64,000 nt of DNA from Chitinophaga sp. 180180018-3 (GCF_037893185.1 NZ_CP140772.1:4030001-4094000), one strand, 5' to 3'. Counted from the stretch's first letter, positions 26,460 through 36,863 are shown. Notes: generated from the letters alone by a model not told the origin. Numbers and translations: made by a program.

Positions 26460-28007
26460 TTACCGGTCTTTTTTTCCCTTTACCTCGCTGATGGTGCGTG
26501 CCGGTATACTGTCGGCATGATTGCTCCAACTCTGACGAATATACGAAACAACTGCGGCCAGATCACTATCCGGCAGGAAGCCGAAGGCAGGCATCTGTTC
26601 GCCATATGGACTGTTCTTTGCTTTTGCGGATCCCGTACGCCCAAACACCACCGTGCTGATCAGCGGCGCCGGCGCACCTGTAACAAAAGCGTTGTTACTG
26701 AGCGCCGGGAATGAACCAGGCACGCCCTTTCCATCCGGTTTATGGCAGGCCTCGCAATAGTTTTTATACAACATGGCCCCTTTAGACGCCGCCACCGCCG
26801 GTGTTTCTGATGCCTTTAGTACCGGAATACCTGCGGGGATCTTTGCTGTTCGCTTCAGGGCTGCCAGCCGGATAATGCGATCATCATGCGGCAATGGAAA
26901 TCCTTTTCCGGGATTCCAGTCGCGGTTACTGGTAGCCACATACACATCCCCTTCAGGAGAAATGCAGATATCACGTAAACGGCCGTACGTACCGGCGAAA
27001 TAAATCCGTTCTCCGGAAATAGCATCCTGTGCTGTATTTAGCGTGAGTACTCTCAGACTGGCGGCTTTCAATGTGCCCAGCAATATACAATTATGCCATT
27101 CGGGTATTTTGTTTGAATAATAATAATCCACTCCGGCGGGCGCGATAGTAGGTGTCCAGGCTTTCAGCGGCGGCGTGAAAGGAAATGAATCTGCATAAGC
27201 TTTTTCATCCTGCCGATCGGCATATCCTTCCACTCCGGGCCAGCCATAGAAGGCCTTTTTCCGTATAAGATTTACTTCATCGTCTGTTGCATCACCATGC
27301 TCTGATGCAAACAAATTGCCCTGTGGCGTAAATACGAGGCCCTGAATATTACGATGTCCGCGCGACCATACCGGGCTGCCTGCATAAGGATTATCAGCAG
27401 GAATGCTGCCATCGAAATTCAGGCGCAGTGTTTTACCATTCAGGGAAGCTGTATCCGGCGCGTTATTGCCATTAGCCGCATCTCCGGTGGAAAGAAATAC
27501 TTTGCCATCGGAAGAAACGGCAACCCTTGATCCATTATGTCCGGTATTCCCGGGCAACTCCAGCAATACCTTTGGGTCTTTCAGCGTATCGGCGGTGTAA
27601 GTGTAGCGAACGAGTCGCGATACAATGGAGGAATCCGGGTTCATATGTGTGTAGTCAACAAAAACAAAAGGCTGGGATTTATCCGGTGAGATGGCCATGC
27701 CCAGCAACCCCAGGGTACGCTGCCGGTAGACCTCCGGAATATGCAGCAATTGTTTTTTTATACCTGTGTGTGGATCTACTTTACTAACAGTGCCGCTTTG
27801 TTCTGTAAACCAGATCTGGTTATCCGGCCCCCACGCAATTTCCCAGGGCACATTCAGATCTGAAATCACGGTGCTGATGCCCACGCGGGTACTATCCAGT
27901 TCCAGTACGGCTTCCAGGGGTTGTTCAAATGCAGGTGACTGTCTGCAGCTGTGTGCAAAGCAAAAGATACCTGCCGACAAAAGCAGCCCTGTAGTTGTTC
28001 TTTTCAT
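26460..28007 (-). CDS. PQQ-type sugar dehydrogenase fused to cytochrome c
   Basis: 515 residues. A lipoprotein-type signal ends at Cys16 or Cys21 (IFCFAHSC). Residues about 45-385 form a glucose/sorbosone dehydrogenase propeller: VPWEIAWGPDNQIWFTEQSG, GHNGSRVAVSSDGKVFLSTG, FASEHGDATDDEVNLI and NRDWNPGKGFPLPHDDRI. A class I cytochrome c domain follows with CEACH at 418-422 and the methionine ligand in EQMPAFGF. The protein should oxidise an aldose or similar substrate in the periplasm and pass electrons on through its own haem. Links the three Gfo-type enzymes to the transporter genes of the operon. Confidence 0.88.
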   Translation of the reverse strand: MKRTTTGLLLSAGIFCFAHSCRQSPAFEQPLEAVLELDSTRVGISTVISDLNVPWEIAWGPDNQIWFTEQSGTVSKVDPHTGIKKQLLHIPEVYRQRTLGLLGMAISPDKSQPFVFVDYTHMNPDSSIVSRLVRYTYTADTLKDPKVLLELPGNTGHNGSRVAVSSDGKVFLSTGDAANGNNAPDTASLNGKTLRLNFDGSIPADNPYAGSPVWSRGHRNIQGLVFTPQGNLFASEHGDATDDEVNLIRKKAFYGWPGVEGYADRQDEKAYADSFPFTPPLKAWTPTIAPAGVDYYYSNKIPEWHNCILLGTLKAASLRVLTLNTAQDAISGERIYFAGTYGRLRDICISPEGDVYVATSNRDWNPGKGFPLPHDDRIIRLAALKRTAKIPAGIPVLKASETPAVAASKGAMLYKNYCEACHKPDGKGVPGSFPALSNNAFVTGAPAPLISTVVFGRTGSAKAKNSPYGEQMPAFGFLPDSDLAAVVSYIRQSWSNHADSIPARTISEVKGKKDR

Positions 28008-28034
28008 GAGATCAGGTATTGATAAAATGTCTTC

Positions 28035-29270
28035 CTAAAAAAATAAAGTAATGGCATTACTAACAGCCAGCCCCAACATGATCAGCAAACCTATTATACC
28101 AGCAATATTGGCGAACAGGCTGTTTTTCAGCGGGCCCATGATACGCGCATCATTAGCCACCAGGAACAAAGCCACACCGATGAAGGGCACAATAAAAATA
28201 GTTACCGCCTGGGCCAGCACAATCAACTGCAGGGGCAGTTTTCCGAATATAATAGCCACACTGGCGCCAATGAGCATAATAACGGCAATGAATACACGTA
28301 CCATTTTAGAACTTAGCTGTCCACCGAAGCCAAGGGCATCTCCCAGCAATGTTCCTCCTAATGCAGCGTTGCCAAGCAGTGACGAAAAAGAGGCACCGAA
28401 CAGGCCTACCAGGAATAGCCCCGAAGCGGCATTTCCGAATACAGGTTCCAATGCCTTCGCCATATCGGTAGCAGTATTGATCTTTATACCTGCCGGATGC
28501 AGTACCGTAGCTGCGCAGATCATCACTGTAGCGCTCATGAAGCCAAGGATGAGCATGCCGGGCAGGGTTTCCTTACCGGTTTGTACAACATCGGGGCGCA
28601 GCCGCTTGCGTTCCTGCACCAGATATGACTGATAGATAGCCCCTACGATAGAAAAACAGGAAGCCATAAAAGCGATGATCAGTTGCTGGGATCCCGCGGG
28701 CACCGTTGGTGTAAAACCTGCTGCAATATCAGTTACAGCAGGCTTTGTCAGCGCCATGGTAACAATGAAAGCAAACAACATCATGATGATGAGCGCGATC
28801 ATGATCTTTTCCAGTTTCTTATAAAATCCGCGGAAGAAGAGGATACCGATGCCGAGTAGGTTACACACCACAATCCAGATGGTTTTGGAAGTATGGGTGG
28901 CTTCCGCCAGTGTAATACCGGCGCCGATAGAATTACCTGCCTGAAAAGATGCCGTTACCAGGAACACTCCAACGCCAATGCCTATACGAGCAGGCATCCC
29001 CCACTTGCTGCTGATGGTACTGAGCAGCGACTGATTGGTGGCGATGCCCACCCTTGCTGCCATTGTAGTGAAGATGATCATAAAGAAGATGGCCACCGCC
29101 ACCATCCACAAGAGGGAAAAACCATAGCGGGCGCCCATGATAGAAGCGATGGTTACCTTGCTGGGGCCAAACACCAGGGCAGCCGTGATCAGGCCGGGTC
29201 CGAGTGATTGCAGCCATGCGCGCGACCGGCGCGCTGCCGTTGGCTTTGATATCATTTCTGCTGTTGACAT
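28035..29270 (-). CDS. Nramp-fold transporter lacking metal-binding motifs
   Basis: 411 residues with about 11 membrane helices. The fold is clear from SLGPGLITAALVFGPSKVTI, AGNSIGAGITLAEAT and the last helices. In metal-transporting Nramps helix 1 carries DPGN and helix 6 carries MPH; here the same places read FGPSK and VGAIYQSYLV, so both metal ligand sets are missing. A different solute, or loss of metal selectivity, is likely; the setting in a sugar-acid type operon suggests an organic substrate, which is inference. It is preceded by the sodium:solute symporter with a 9 bp gap. Confidence 0.82.
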   Translation of the reverse strand: MSTAEMISKPTAARRSRAWLQSLGPGLITAALVFGPSKVTIASIMGARYGFSLLWMVAVAIFFMIIFTTMAARVGIATNQSLLSTISSKWGMPARIGIGVGVFLVTASFQAGNSIGAGITLAEATHTSKTIWIVVCNLLGIGILFFRGFYKKLEKIMIALIIMMLFAFIVTMALTKPAVTDIAAGFTPTVPAGSQQLIIAFMASCFSIVGAIYQSYLVQERKRLRPDVVQTGKETLPGMLILGFMSATVMICAATVLHPAGIKINTATDMAKALEPVFGNAASGLFLVGLFGASFSSLLGNAALGGTLLGDALGFGGQLSSKMVRVFIAVIMLIGASVAIIFGKLPLQLIVLAQAVTIFIVPFIGVALFLVANDARIMGPLKNSLFANIAGIIGLLIMLGLAVSNAITLFF

Positions 29271-29279
29271 ATCCTGTAT

Positions 29280-30851
29280 TTAAGCAAATCTTATGTAGAA
29301 GAATAATACAATGGCGGTGATGATGGCCCACCAGATGGTGGGATTGCGCCAGCCCCGTTGCATTGCCAGCTGATCCGGCGGCAGCGAAAGACTGGCCCTG
29401 CTCCATATCAGCCCTTTCAACTCAGCTTCCGGCTTAGGTTTTGTCACGAAACTCACCAGTATACATAACACTACACAACTCCAGAACACGATGCCTGTTC
29501 TGTTGAAAAAAGGTATGGATGGATACATGATTTCCAATGCCACCGATAATGGAATAGTAAGTATCCCCGCGGCCAGTGCACCTGCATGGGTAGCTCTTTT
29601 CCAGAGAATGCCGATCAGGAACATAGCCGCAATACCCGGTGTAAAAAGTCCGTAGGCATTCATCAGGTAGAGAAACACCGGTTTGTTGGAATGTGTGAGG
29701 AATAAACCTGTGCACAGAATACCTATTACGATAATAACGGCGCCGGCTATACGTCCGAAACGTACCGCTTCTGCTTCCGTTGCCTGTTTGCGGATATATG
29801 GCAGGAAGATGTCGACCGTCAGGATGGTAGTGCAGGAGTTAATAGCTCCGGAGAGATGCGACATGACCGCCGCAATCAGTCCTGCCATCACGAGTCCCAC
29901 CAATCCTGAAGGCAGTAGTTTTTCTACCAGCGTCGGGAACAGCAGATCTGGTTTCTCCAGATGCGGGAACAGTTTGGGCGCCACCAATGCCGGTACCGTG
30001 ATGATGATGGGCACCAGGAATTTCAGGTAATCGCCGAACACCACGCCCATGCGTGCATGCCACTCGTTCTTTGCCGCCATCACCCGTTGTACGATGAACT
30101 GGTTGGTAGCACAATAAAAAACACTGATGCAGAGTACGCCCCCGAGGTACATCGTCCACGGGAAATCCGGATCATTGGCCGGCAGGATCAGGTCCCAGTC
30201 TTTCATGGTATCAGTGATCGCCGATACCCCGCCTGCAGCGCGCACGGTGGCAATCGTCAATGCCAGGCCCCCCAGCACCAGCACAATCAGCTGCAACATT
30301 TCCGTCCATATAACGGCCCGTAAACCGCCGGCTATCGTATAGATCCCGGTAATAACGGCCAGTATCACCACGCTGGTCATGACGGAAATTCCCAACAGGG
30401 AATGCAGCGATAAGGCACCCAGGTATAGTACAGCGCTGATTTCCACCAGCACGTAAGTCAACAGGATCAATCCCGCATAGGTAGCCCGCGCTGCCGTACC
30501 ATAGCGTCGTTCCAGGAATTCAGGTACTGTATAAAAACCATTCCTGATATAGAAAGGCAGGAACATCCATAGCAGCGCATTAAATCCCATCAGGATAGCG
30601 CCCCACTCCATGGCGATGGCTACAAATCCGCGGCTGTAAGCCACGCCCATAGCACCTACCAGGTGATGACTACTGATATTGGCAGCGATAATACTGCCCC
30701 CTATCATCCACCAGGGTAGCTTATCTCCTGCAAGGAAATAATCGCGCTTGGTCTGCTTTCCCTTGCGGGAAGCGTATAAGCCCAGGCCTATGACACCCAG
30801 GATGTATAGGCCAAAGATAACAGCATCTAAAACGGTCAGGTTCAGGTTCAT
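29280..30851 (-). CDS. Sodium:solute symporter (SSS family)
   Basis: 523 residues from the ATG at 30851, whose ATGA overlaps the stop of the upstream gene; an earlier in-frame codon at 30935 lies inside that gene. About 13 membrane helices: LGVIGLGLYASRKGKQTKRD, YFLAGDKLPWWMIGGSIIA, GAINSCTTILTVDIFLPYI and NAYGLFTPGIAAMFLIGILW are typical of SGLT-like symporters for sugars, sialic acid or carboxylates. Inner membrane import driven by sodium. Third predicted importer of the operon. Confidence 0.9.
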   Translation of the reverse strand: MNLNLTVLDAVIFGLYILGVIGLGLYASRKGKQTKRDYFLAGDKLPWWMIGGSIIAANISSHHLVGAMGVAYSRGFVAIAMEWGAILMGFNALLWMFLPFYIRNGFYTVPEFLERRYGTAARATYAGLILLTYVLVEISAVLYLGALSLHSLLGISVMTSVVILAVITGIYTIAGGLRAVIWTEMLQLIVLVLGGLALTIATVRAAGGVSAITDTMKDWDLILPANDPDFPWTMYLGGVLCISVFYCATNQFIVQRVMAAKNEWHARMGVVFGDYLKFLVPIIITVPALVAPKLFPHLEKPDLLFPTLVEKLLPSGLVGLVMAGLIAAVMSHLSGAINSCTTILTVDIFLPYIRKQATEAEAVRFGRIAGAVIIVIGILCTGLFLTHSNKPVFLYLMNAYGLFTPGIAAMFLIGILWKRATHAGALAAGILTIPLSVALEIMYPSIPFFNRTGIVFWSCVVLCILVSFVTKPKPEAELKGLIWSRASLSLPPDQLAMQRGWRNPTIWWAIITAIVLFFYIRFA

Positions 30852-32236
30852 GTCGATTGGATCATTCGTTTGGAAATAGCTGCTGTTGTTGTTGTCAATA
30901 ATTCCAGTGCGCCGGATGCGAAAGGTGTCTGCCATACGGCATAACTCTGCCGGCTATACGCAGTTTCCGGCGGCAGGTATCCTGCATATCCGTTGACGAT
31001 ATTCATTACTACCACCACCGCAGGTTTCAGTTGTTCGCGGAGTTGTTGTTGAAAGAAAGAATAAGCTTCGTTCGGTTGCCCGGCCAGGATGGTATCGCCT
31101 ATCCGCCATATCCAAAGCGGCATTTCTGCTACCTCTCCTTCGCCGATTGTTTTGCGGATGCCCCGCTGCCGCCATAGTCTCTCTTTAATAACATGATCGG
31201 TACAAGCAGCCCAGGCTTCTTCTATTTCAGCAAGCGATGGTAACGCCTTCAGTGGCAGCGGCACCATGATCATCTCTGCGGCGATGGCAGCAGATGGCTG
31301 ATAACGGGCCTGCTCCCACATCGCCAGGGACGCCCCGGATTCTACCACCCCGGTAAACTGTAATTCTTTTCCGGGCGGCAGCATGGCTTCGAGTGCCGAT
31401 AGCACGGCAAATCCAAGCTGACGGCCATACAGCTCCGCCAATGCGGTGTTGCCGCTATATTGTTCTGCGGGCGCCAATTCCCCGGATGCTCCCTGCAGGA
31501 ACATACAGGGCGCGCCGGTATTGTTTTCTACGTGTATGCGCATCGCGCCGGGAAAATCGGGCGATAACAGTTCATTGGCTGCACCCAGCGTAGTAGGATG
31601 ACAGGCATAGTTAACGATCGTGCCGAGTAATGCACCTTGTTCATTACAGATACGTCCTACCAGCAAGGTGTTATCAGCAGGCGCTTCCGGATTCATACCG
31701 GTGATAATGCGTGTGGTTCCGGGTTCAGGCAGTTCCCGGTTCCGGGCCAGATCGCACTGGCCGTAATGCCAGGTAAGCACCGCCGGTACGGCCTGTTGCA
31801 GAGCATCGCCGGCAGCTTTTATGGCGGCCAGCTTCACTTTTTCCAGGTAGGGCGCAATCAGCTCTCCGCCTGGTTTTCCGGCATCCTCTGTAAAGGTACT
31901 GGGGCCGGCGTGCGTATGTGTAAGGCAACACATCAGCTGATAAGGCTGCAGCTGCAGGGCTGTTAATATGCCGTTTCTTAGCTGACGTTCATCGGCTGCA
32001 CTCTTCCACCAGCCCAGATCAGCGGAGATCAGTACCAATGGCGGTTCCGTTATACTGCTGCGAAAAGCCATTGCCGTGAGCGTAAAAGGCAGATGCACCC
32101 CGGCAGCTGTTTCATGCCGGGCGGCACCCCAGTTACGCGCGTATATGCCCGAAGGTGGTGTTATATCCTGTCTTCCTACCCCTATCATACCTTTAAAGGA
32201 AGGATCTCTCAAAGGCCCGTGTGTTGCTTGTTTCAT
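30848..32236 (-). CDS. Neutral/alkaline ceramidase-like hydrolase
   Basis: 462 residues. MIGVGRQDITPPSG near residue 17, then CCLTHTHAGPSTF, NYACHPTTLGAANELLSPDF and MFLQGASGELAPAEQYSGN follow the N-terminal domain of neutral ceramidases, including the zinc-type histidines of HTHAGP and YACHP. There is no signal peptide and no C-terminal immunoglobulin-like domain, so it is probably cytosolic and its amide substrate is not known to be ceramide; in Bacteroidota such genes often sit in sugar clusters. Its stop overlaps the start of the symporter gene (ATGA). Confidence 0.85.
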   Translation of the reverse strand: MKQATHGPLRDPSFKGMIGVGRQDITPPSGIYARNWGAARHETAAGVHLPFTLTAMAFRSSITEPPLVLISADLGWWKSAADERQLRNGILTALQLQPYQLMCCLTHTHAGPSTFTEDAGKPGGELIAPYLEKVKLAAIKAAGDALQQAVPAVLTWHYGQCDLARNRELPEPGTTRIITGMNPEAPADNTLLVGRICNEQGALLGTIVNYACHPTTLGAANELLSPDFPGAMRIHVENNTGAPCMFLQGASGELAPAEQYSGNTALAELYGRQLGFAVLSALEAMLPPGKELQFTGVVESGASLAMWEQARYQPSAAIAAEMIMVPLPLKALPSLAEIEEAWAACTDHVIKERLWRQRGIRKTIGEGEVAEMPLWIWRIGDTILAGQPNEAYSFFQQQLREQLKPAVVVVMNIVNGYAGYLPPETAYSRQSYAVWQTPFASGALELLTTTTAAISKRMIQST

Positions 32237-32253
32237 ACCGGTTGGTTTTATAA

Positions 32254-33021
32254 CTATCTCACTAACGACAACCCTCCATCCATCAGCAGGATGCTGCCGG
32301 TAATATGTTTGTTGGCCGGATCACAAAGCCGGGTTACCTCCAGGGCTACCTCTGCTGCGGTGATCAGTTCACGCACCGGCACCTTATTGCGGGCCTCATC
32401 GCGCAGTGCGGGCGATTGTTCCCACACCTGCCGGCTCAGGCCTGCATCCACATAACCGGGCGCAATTTCGTTGACCATGATACCGTGAGGCGCCAGCTCC
32501 AATGCCATACACTGGCAAAGCATACGCATACCTGCCTTCGATACGGCATACGCAGGGATATGATGATGTACTGCTTCAGCAGCCCAGCTACCCACAAACA
32601 CCACGCTGCCTTTCATCTGCAATTCAAGCAGGCGGCGGGTTACAGCCGTGGCTACGTAAAATGCACCATCGAGGTTCACCCTGAGTTCTTTCGACCACTG
32701 TTCCGGTGTAATCTTATACAAACCGGCAATCGTTACTGTAGCGGCGTTTGCCACCACCATATGAACAATACCCAGCTCCTTTTCTGCTTCCCTTATCCAA
32801 TCATCTACCGCAGCTGCATCCGACACATCTACACGGGCATAATGGCATTGCACATTCAGCTGATGCAGTGCTGCCAACAACGATCGGGCCTGCGTTTCAG
32901 GCTGCACATCACCAATAGCTACATTGGCGCCCTGCTCTGCAAAGGCAATGGCAACAGCTCTGCCGATGTCGCCAAGACCACCACTGATGAGTACTGTTTT
33001 TTGTTCAAATAATTTTTTCAT
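32254..33021 (-). CDS. Classical SDR family oxidoreductase
   Basis: 255 residues, the normal length. Cofactor motif TVLISGGLGDIGRAVAIAFA, the NNAG-like NAA in VVANAATVTI, the catalytic Ser in VFVGSWAAEAV, and YAVSKAGM with the YxxxK pair. The C-terminal IAPGYVDAGLSRQVW and GSILLMDGGLSL complete the fold. Acidic residues after the second strand (GDVQPET) favour NAD. Cytosolic dehydrogenase of the operon, possibly oxidising a hydroxy acid; 17 and 19 bp gaps. Confidence 0.88.
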   Translation of the reverse strand: MKKLFEQKTVLISGGLGDIGRAVAIAFAEQGANVAIGDVQPETQARSLLAALHQLNVQCHYARVDVSDAAAVDDWIREAEKELGIVHMVVANAATVTIAGLYKITPEQWSKELRVNLDGAFYVATAVTRRLLELQMKGSVVFVGSWAAEAVHHHIPAYAVSKAGMRMLCQCMALELAPHGIMVNEIAPGYVDAGLSRQVWEQSPALRDEARNKVPVRELITAAEVALEVTRLCDPANKHITGSILLMDGGLSLVR

Positions 33022-33040
33022 GCCGGTCAGTTTTTTATAA

Positions 33041-34219
33041 TTACCAATCTCCTACGCTGCCGTCTTTGTAAAACGTACGCTGTAATACTTCCTGCTGAAA
33101 CGGATACTTCTTTACTTCCGCTTCGTTGATCTCAATACCCAGTCCTGGTTTATGATTGGGGCGCACAATGCGTCCTTTTGTTTCTACGGTAAATCCTTCG
33201 CTCACTACCTCCTGTCGCCATGGCACATCATTATGCACGCTTTCGCAGATGGCGTAAGAAGGCGTGGCAAATCCCAGTTCAATAGAAGCCGCCGTACTTA
33301 CCGGTCCCTGTGGGTTGTGAGGTGCCACGGCCACGCGATATGCTTCTGCAAGGGTAGCAATACGCCGTGCCTCACTCAGTCCCCCGCAATGGGTGATATC
33401 CGGCTGTATAACGCTCACGGCGCGTTTCTCCAGCAAATCGCGGAAGGCATGTATGCCTGTCAGCCGTTCGCCACTGGCAATGGGCGTTTTCACCGCACGT
33501 TGTATCAGGGCAATGTCTTCCATCGTCTCCGGCCAGCAGGGTTCTTCAAAGAAATACAATCCATATGGCTCGAGCGCTTTGGCGAATTGCATGCCCATCA
33601 GCGGACTAGGGCGCGCGTGGCAGTCGACCATGATATCGATGTCTTCTCCCACTGCGTCGCGCATAGCCTTTACACAGGCCTCTGCGTAACGGATCGGCTT
33701 CAGTCCTTCGAGGGGCATGGTTTCCGGCACGGCCATAGACTTAAATGCCGTAAAACCATCTTCCACAGCGCGTTGGGCCAGTTCACCAAAACGGGCTGCA
33801 TCGTCCGGACGGGTTTCGTAGAAATCTTCCATCTTACCGCCGCCGAGGTGGCAATACAGGCGGATGTAATCTCTCACCCGGCCGCCCCACAGCTCATGAC
33901 AAGGCACGTTATGTATCTTTCCCAAAATATCCCAGAGTGCGATATCAATACCACTGATGGCAGTACCTCTTACAATACCGTTGCCATGCCAGAAATGCTG
34001 GCGGTACATCATCTGCCATAGATATTCGATCCGGCGGGGATCTTCACCGATCAGCAGCTGGGCAATATCTTCCACGGCTCCTACTACGGCACGGGTATGC
34101 CACTCCAATGTGGCTTCTCCCCAACCCCACAGCCCTGGCTGATCTGTAACGATCTTGATGAAGATCCAGTTACGCATACGGGCATGACATACCTGTGTTT
34201 CTATTGCAGTAATTTTCAT
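33041..34219 (-). CDS. Galactonate-dehydratase-like enolase-superfamily enzyme
   Basis: 392 residues, full length. [20 protein letters not shown] and [20 protein letters not shown] form the capping domain. In the barrel: [10 protein letters not shown] (Asp and His), [10 protein letters not shown] (Glu), IASGERLTG (Glu) and [12 protein letters not shown] (His) match the acid-base and metal ligands of the D-galactonate dehydratase group of the mandelate-racemase family, which makes 2-keto-3-deoxy sugar acids. True substrate unknown. The start ATG overlaps the stop of the aminotransferase gene (ATGA). Confidence 0.88.
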   Translation of the reverse strand: MKITAIETQVCHARMRNWIFIKIVTDQPGLWGWGEATLEWHTRAVVGAVEDIAQLLIGEDPRRIEYLWQMMYRQHFWHGNGIVRGTAISGIDIALWDILGKIHNVPCHELWGGRVRDYIRLYCHLGGGKMEDFYETRPDDAARFGELAQRAVEDGFTAFKSMAVPETMPLEGLKPIRYAEACVKAMRDAVGEDIDIMVDCHARPSPLMGMQFAKALEPYGLYFFEEPCWPETMEDIALIQRAVKTPIASGERLTGIHAFRDLLEKRAVSVIQPDITHCGGLSEARRIATLAEAYRVAVAPHNPQGPVSTAASIELGFATPSYAICESVHNDVPWRQEVVSEGFTVETKGRIVRPNHKPGLGIEINEAEVKKYPFQQEVLQRTFYKDGSVGDW

Positions 34220-35550
34220 AACTGTGCTAATACGATTTTGGTTTTCTCTAATGTTTCTGTTATATCGTTCACTGTATGGGCGAAAGATATGCTTCCTTGT
34301 TTAATTGGCAATGGAAAATTAAAGATGCCCTGTTCTATCAGCTTCAGACGGTATGCTTTGTCGAACGCAAAATCGTGATGCTTCACAATATCATGAAAAT
34401 CGACTGGTGCATGATCCATAAAATACACACAGAAGGCAGATCCCTGGCGTGCCACATGGAAGGGCCTTCCGGTGGTTTTCAGGATATCGTTCAGGCCATC
34501 TTCCAGCATCTGGCCCAGTTTATATACGTGCTCATACACGCCGCCGCCTGCCAGTTTGTGTAAAGTGGCAATAGCAGCTGCGGTAGTCAGCGGGTGTGCA
34601 TTGAAGGTACCGGCTATCAATACACGTTTTTCTTTATCGGGATGTATAAAATAATCCATGTATTTCTTTTTGCCCGCAATCATGCCCATCGGAAAGCCGT
34701 TGGCCACTGCTTTACCGAAGGTGCTCAGATCCGGCTGCACACCGCACAGCTGCTGATAACCGCCCAGTGCATGGCGGAAACCGGTTTTCACTTCGTCGAA
34801 GATCAGCAGGAAACCGTGTTCATCGGCCAGCTTGCGCAGCGACTCGAGGTAACCCGGCAGGGGCTTTACGATGCCTACGTTCTGCAGGATGGGCTCCAGC
34901 AGGATAGCCGCTACAGGATAGCGTTTCAGGATATACTCCACGGAAGCGGTATCGTTGAAGTTGACGATGTGTACGAGTGAACGGTGCTGCGATGGGATAC
35001 CGGCGGAAAGGGAATCGAACGGATATTCACCCGGACTTACCCGCTCGCCCACATCTTCGAGGCGACTGATAACGTTGCAGGCAACATCGTTATGCCAGCC
35101 ATTGTAGCCGCCCTGCATAACGATGATATGATCTTTACCGGTAACGGCCCTGGCTATACGAAGTGCATGATAAGTGGCCTCCGAGCCGGTGGTAGTGATT
35201 TGTATGCTATCTGCCGAAGTCACACATTCGCAAAATAAACGGGCCAGTTTGCCTTCCAGGTTAGTAGGGCCTGCACTCATGAGGAGCGTATTATTATGCA
35301 ATGTTTGCTCCACCGCCTTATTTACATCGGGATCGTTATGCCCGAGGAAAGTAGCGGCAAACCCTGCCTGATAGTCGATATACTCGTTCCCTTCCAGGTC
35401 TTTAACACGGCTGCCAAGCCCTTTTTCAAAACAAATATTGGGTTCTGATTTCCGGTTGAGCGATACCACACCTCCGGGTATCCACTGTTCATTGCTCTTC
35501 AATAGCGCAGATGATTTAGGCCATGCATTCATATGAGATACTGTTAACAT
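34216..35550 (-). CDS. Class III PLP aminotransferase (GSA-aminomutase-like)
   Basis: 444 residues. [65 protein letters not shown] and the Schiff-base lysine in [14 protein letters not shown] define class III aminotransferases resembling glutamate-1-semialdehyde aminomutase. Moves or removes an amino group in the cytosol, which is notable beside a sugar-acid dehydratase and an amidohydrolase. ATG at 35550 is used; one at 35532 also follows A-rich sequence. It starts 10 bp after the beta-helix gene. Confidence 0.87.
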   Translation of the reverse strand: MLTVSHMNAWPKSSALLKSNEQWIPGGVVSLNRKSEPNICFEKGLGSRVKDLEGNEYIDYQAGFAATFLGHNDPDVNKAVEQTLHNNTLLMSAGPTNLEGKLARLFCECVTSADSIQITTTGSEATYHALRIARAVTGKDHIIVMQGGYNGWHNDVACNVISRLEDVGERVSPGEYPFDSLSAGIPSQHRSLVHIVNFNDTASVEYILKRYPVAAILLEPILQNVGIVKPLPGYLESLRKLADEHGFLLIFDEVKTGFRHALGGYQQLCGVQPDLSTFGKAVANGFPMGMIAGKKKYMDYFIHPDKEKRVLIAGTFNAHPLTTAAAIATLHKLAGGGVYEHVYKLGQMLEDGLNDILKTTGRPFHVARQGSAFCVYFMDHAPVDFHDIVKHHDFAFDKAYRLKLIEQGIFNFPLPIKQGSISFAHTVNDITETLEKTKIVLAQL

Positions 35551-35560
35551 TTTAGACGAA

Positions 35561-36835
35561 TCAGCGCGGGCGCTGCTGGTTTAGTTTGTTTATAATGATA
35601 TCTGTAATCCGGCTGTTCCTGATCAATGCGTCTTTTACGCTCAGGAAAAGATTACCGCTGATATTTTTATGGAAGATGTTCACGCGTTGGATCATCAGTG
35701 TATCGATCACCGTATGTTCATCAAAAGAAAATAACGGGTTGCTGTAACGGGTTTCCGTACGTTCTATGTCGGAGAAAATGATCCGGTCTACCACTGAATT
35801 TTTCACATTGATAACACTGTATAAGGTGGCGTAGCCGGGATGAGTGGATCGCGAGTACGCGTTGGTGCCGCTGATATGAGCGACCTTTACATCTGAAAAG
35901 TACCCGGTTTTATTGAACAGGCTGTAGAACAGGACTGATGCCGACGCCGTGTTACCTTTCACGTTATCGATGGTGATGCCGCTAACTTTTCTGCCCTCGA
36001 ACGTGTAGAAGGAAACACCTCTCAATGCAGGAATGGAATCAAACGCCGGTTGCGGAAATATGTTCCTCACCGTTACATCGCGGTAGTCGTATGCCGGAAA
36101 AGGAGCCATCTTACCCTGGAAACAGGCGCCGCCTGCGGCGAACGCCACCAGGTCGTCGTTCGTAAAGCCGGAAATATTCTCTATCAGCACATGATTGCCG
36201 CCACCGGTAACACCGTCGCCATTGTTCATCAGCGCACTGGTACCGGCTGCATCCCGGAAGGGGTTCTGCTGAAAGTGAATATCATGAATATGCACGCTGT
36301 CGCATTCCATATAGGCAATGCCCCAGCTGCGCGTACTATCAATTTGCAGCGCAGCTACTTCCAGTTGTTGTACTTTATAAAAGAAGAAACCAAAGCAGAA
36401 ATCAGATGCCGCCACGGTGTTACGCAATGTTCTTGTTTGCGTGTATCCGTTTCCGTTCCACTTACCTCCTGTTACTTTAATATATGCGTTACCGTTATCC
36501 ATATCTTCATTACGCAGGAGATAATCGTTGGAAGAAGGCTTCAGGCATATATAAGCATCGGGGCTTGCTGTAAGCGTGAAGTTTGAAGGCAGGCGGATAG
36601 CCCGGGAAATGAGGTAATGCCCTGCCGGTATAAACGTTTGACGGCTGCCCTGCTTTTTTGCTTTGTCGATGGCAGCCTGGATCGCTTTGATGTCGTCTGT
36701 TTTTCCATCTGCTTTTGCGCCGAATGATCTGACATTGGTGCCATGTGTTAATTGGGCCTGGGATACAATACCCGCGCACATCAGCGCCAGGAAGCATCCC
36801 AGCCACTTGTATATTATCCCTGACCTTTTTAACAT
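35561..36835 (-). CDS. Secreted right-handed beta-helix protein (GH28-related)
   Basis: 424 residues from the ATG at 36835; a codon at 36874 would overlap susD. Signal peptide WLGCFLALMCAGIVSQAQL. NVRSFGAKADGKTDDIKAIQ, then FIPAGHYLISRAIRLPSNFT is the opening of pectate-lyase-superfamily beta helices, with coil repeats such as GKWNGNGYTQTRTLR, DSVHIHDIHFQQNPFRDA, NHVLIENISGFTNDDLVAF and GRKVSGITIDNVKGN. The TNDDLVA block carries the paired Asp seen at polygalacturonase-like active sites. Likely glycosidase or lyase at the cell surface or in the periplasm; 28 bp after susD. Confidence 0.75.
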   Translation of the reverse strand: MLKRSGIIYKWLGCFLALMCAGIVSQAQLTHGTNVRSFGAKADGKTDDIKAIQAAIDKAKKQGSRQTFIPAGHYLISRAIRLPSNFTLTASPDAYICLKPSSNDYLLRNEDMDNGNAYIKVTGGKWNGNGYTQTRTLRNTVAASDFCFGFFFYKVQQLEVAALQIDSTRSWGIAYMECDSVHIHDIHFQQNPFRDAAGTSALMNNGDGVTGGGNHVLIENISGFTNDDLVAFAAGGACFQGKMAPFPAYDYRDVTVRNIFPQPAFDSIPALRGVSFYTFEGRKVSGITIDNVKGNTASASVLFYSLFNKTGYFSDVKVAHISGTNAYSRSTHPGYATLYSVINVKNSVVDRIIFSDIERTETRYSNPLFSFDEHTVIDTLMIQRVNIFHKNISGNLFLSVKDALIRNSRITDIIINKLNQQRPR

Positions 36836-36863
36836 ATGCGTTGCGTGTTTTGAATAAAAGAAA

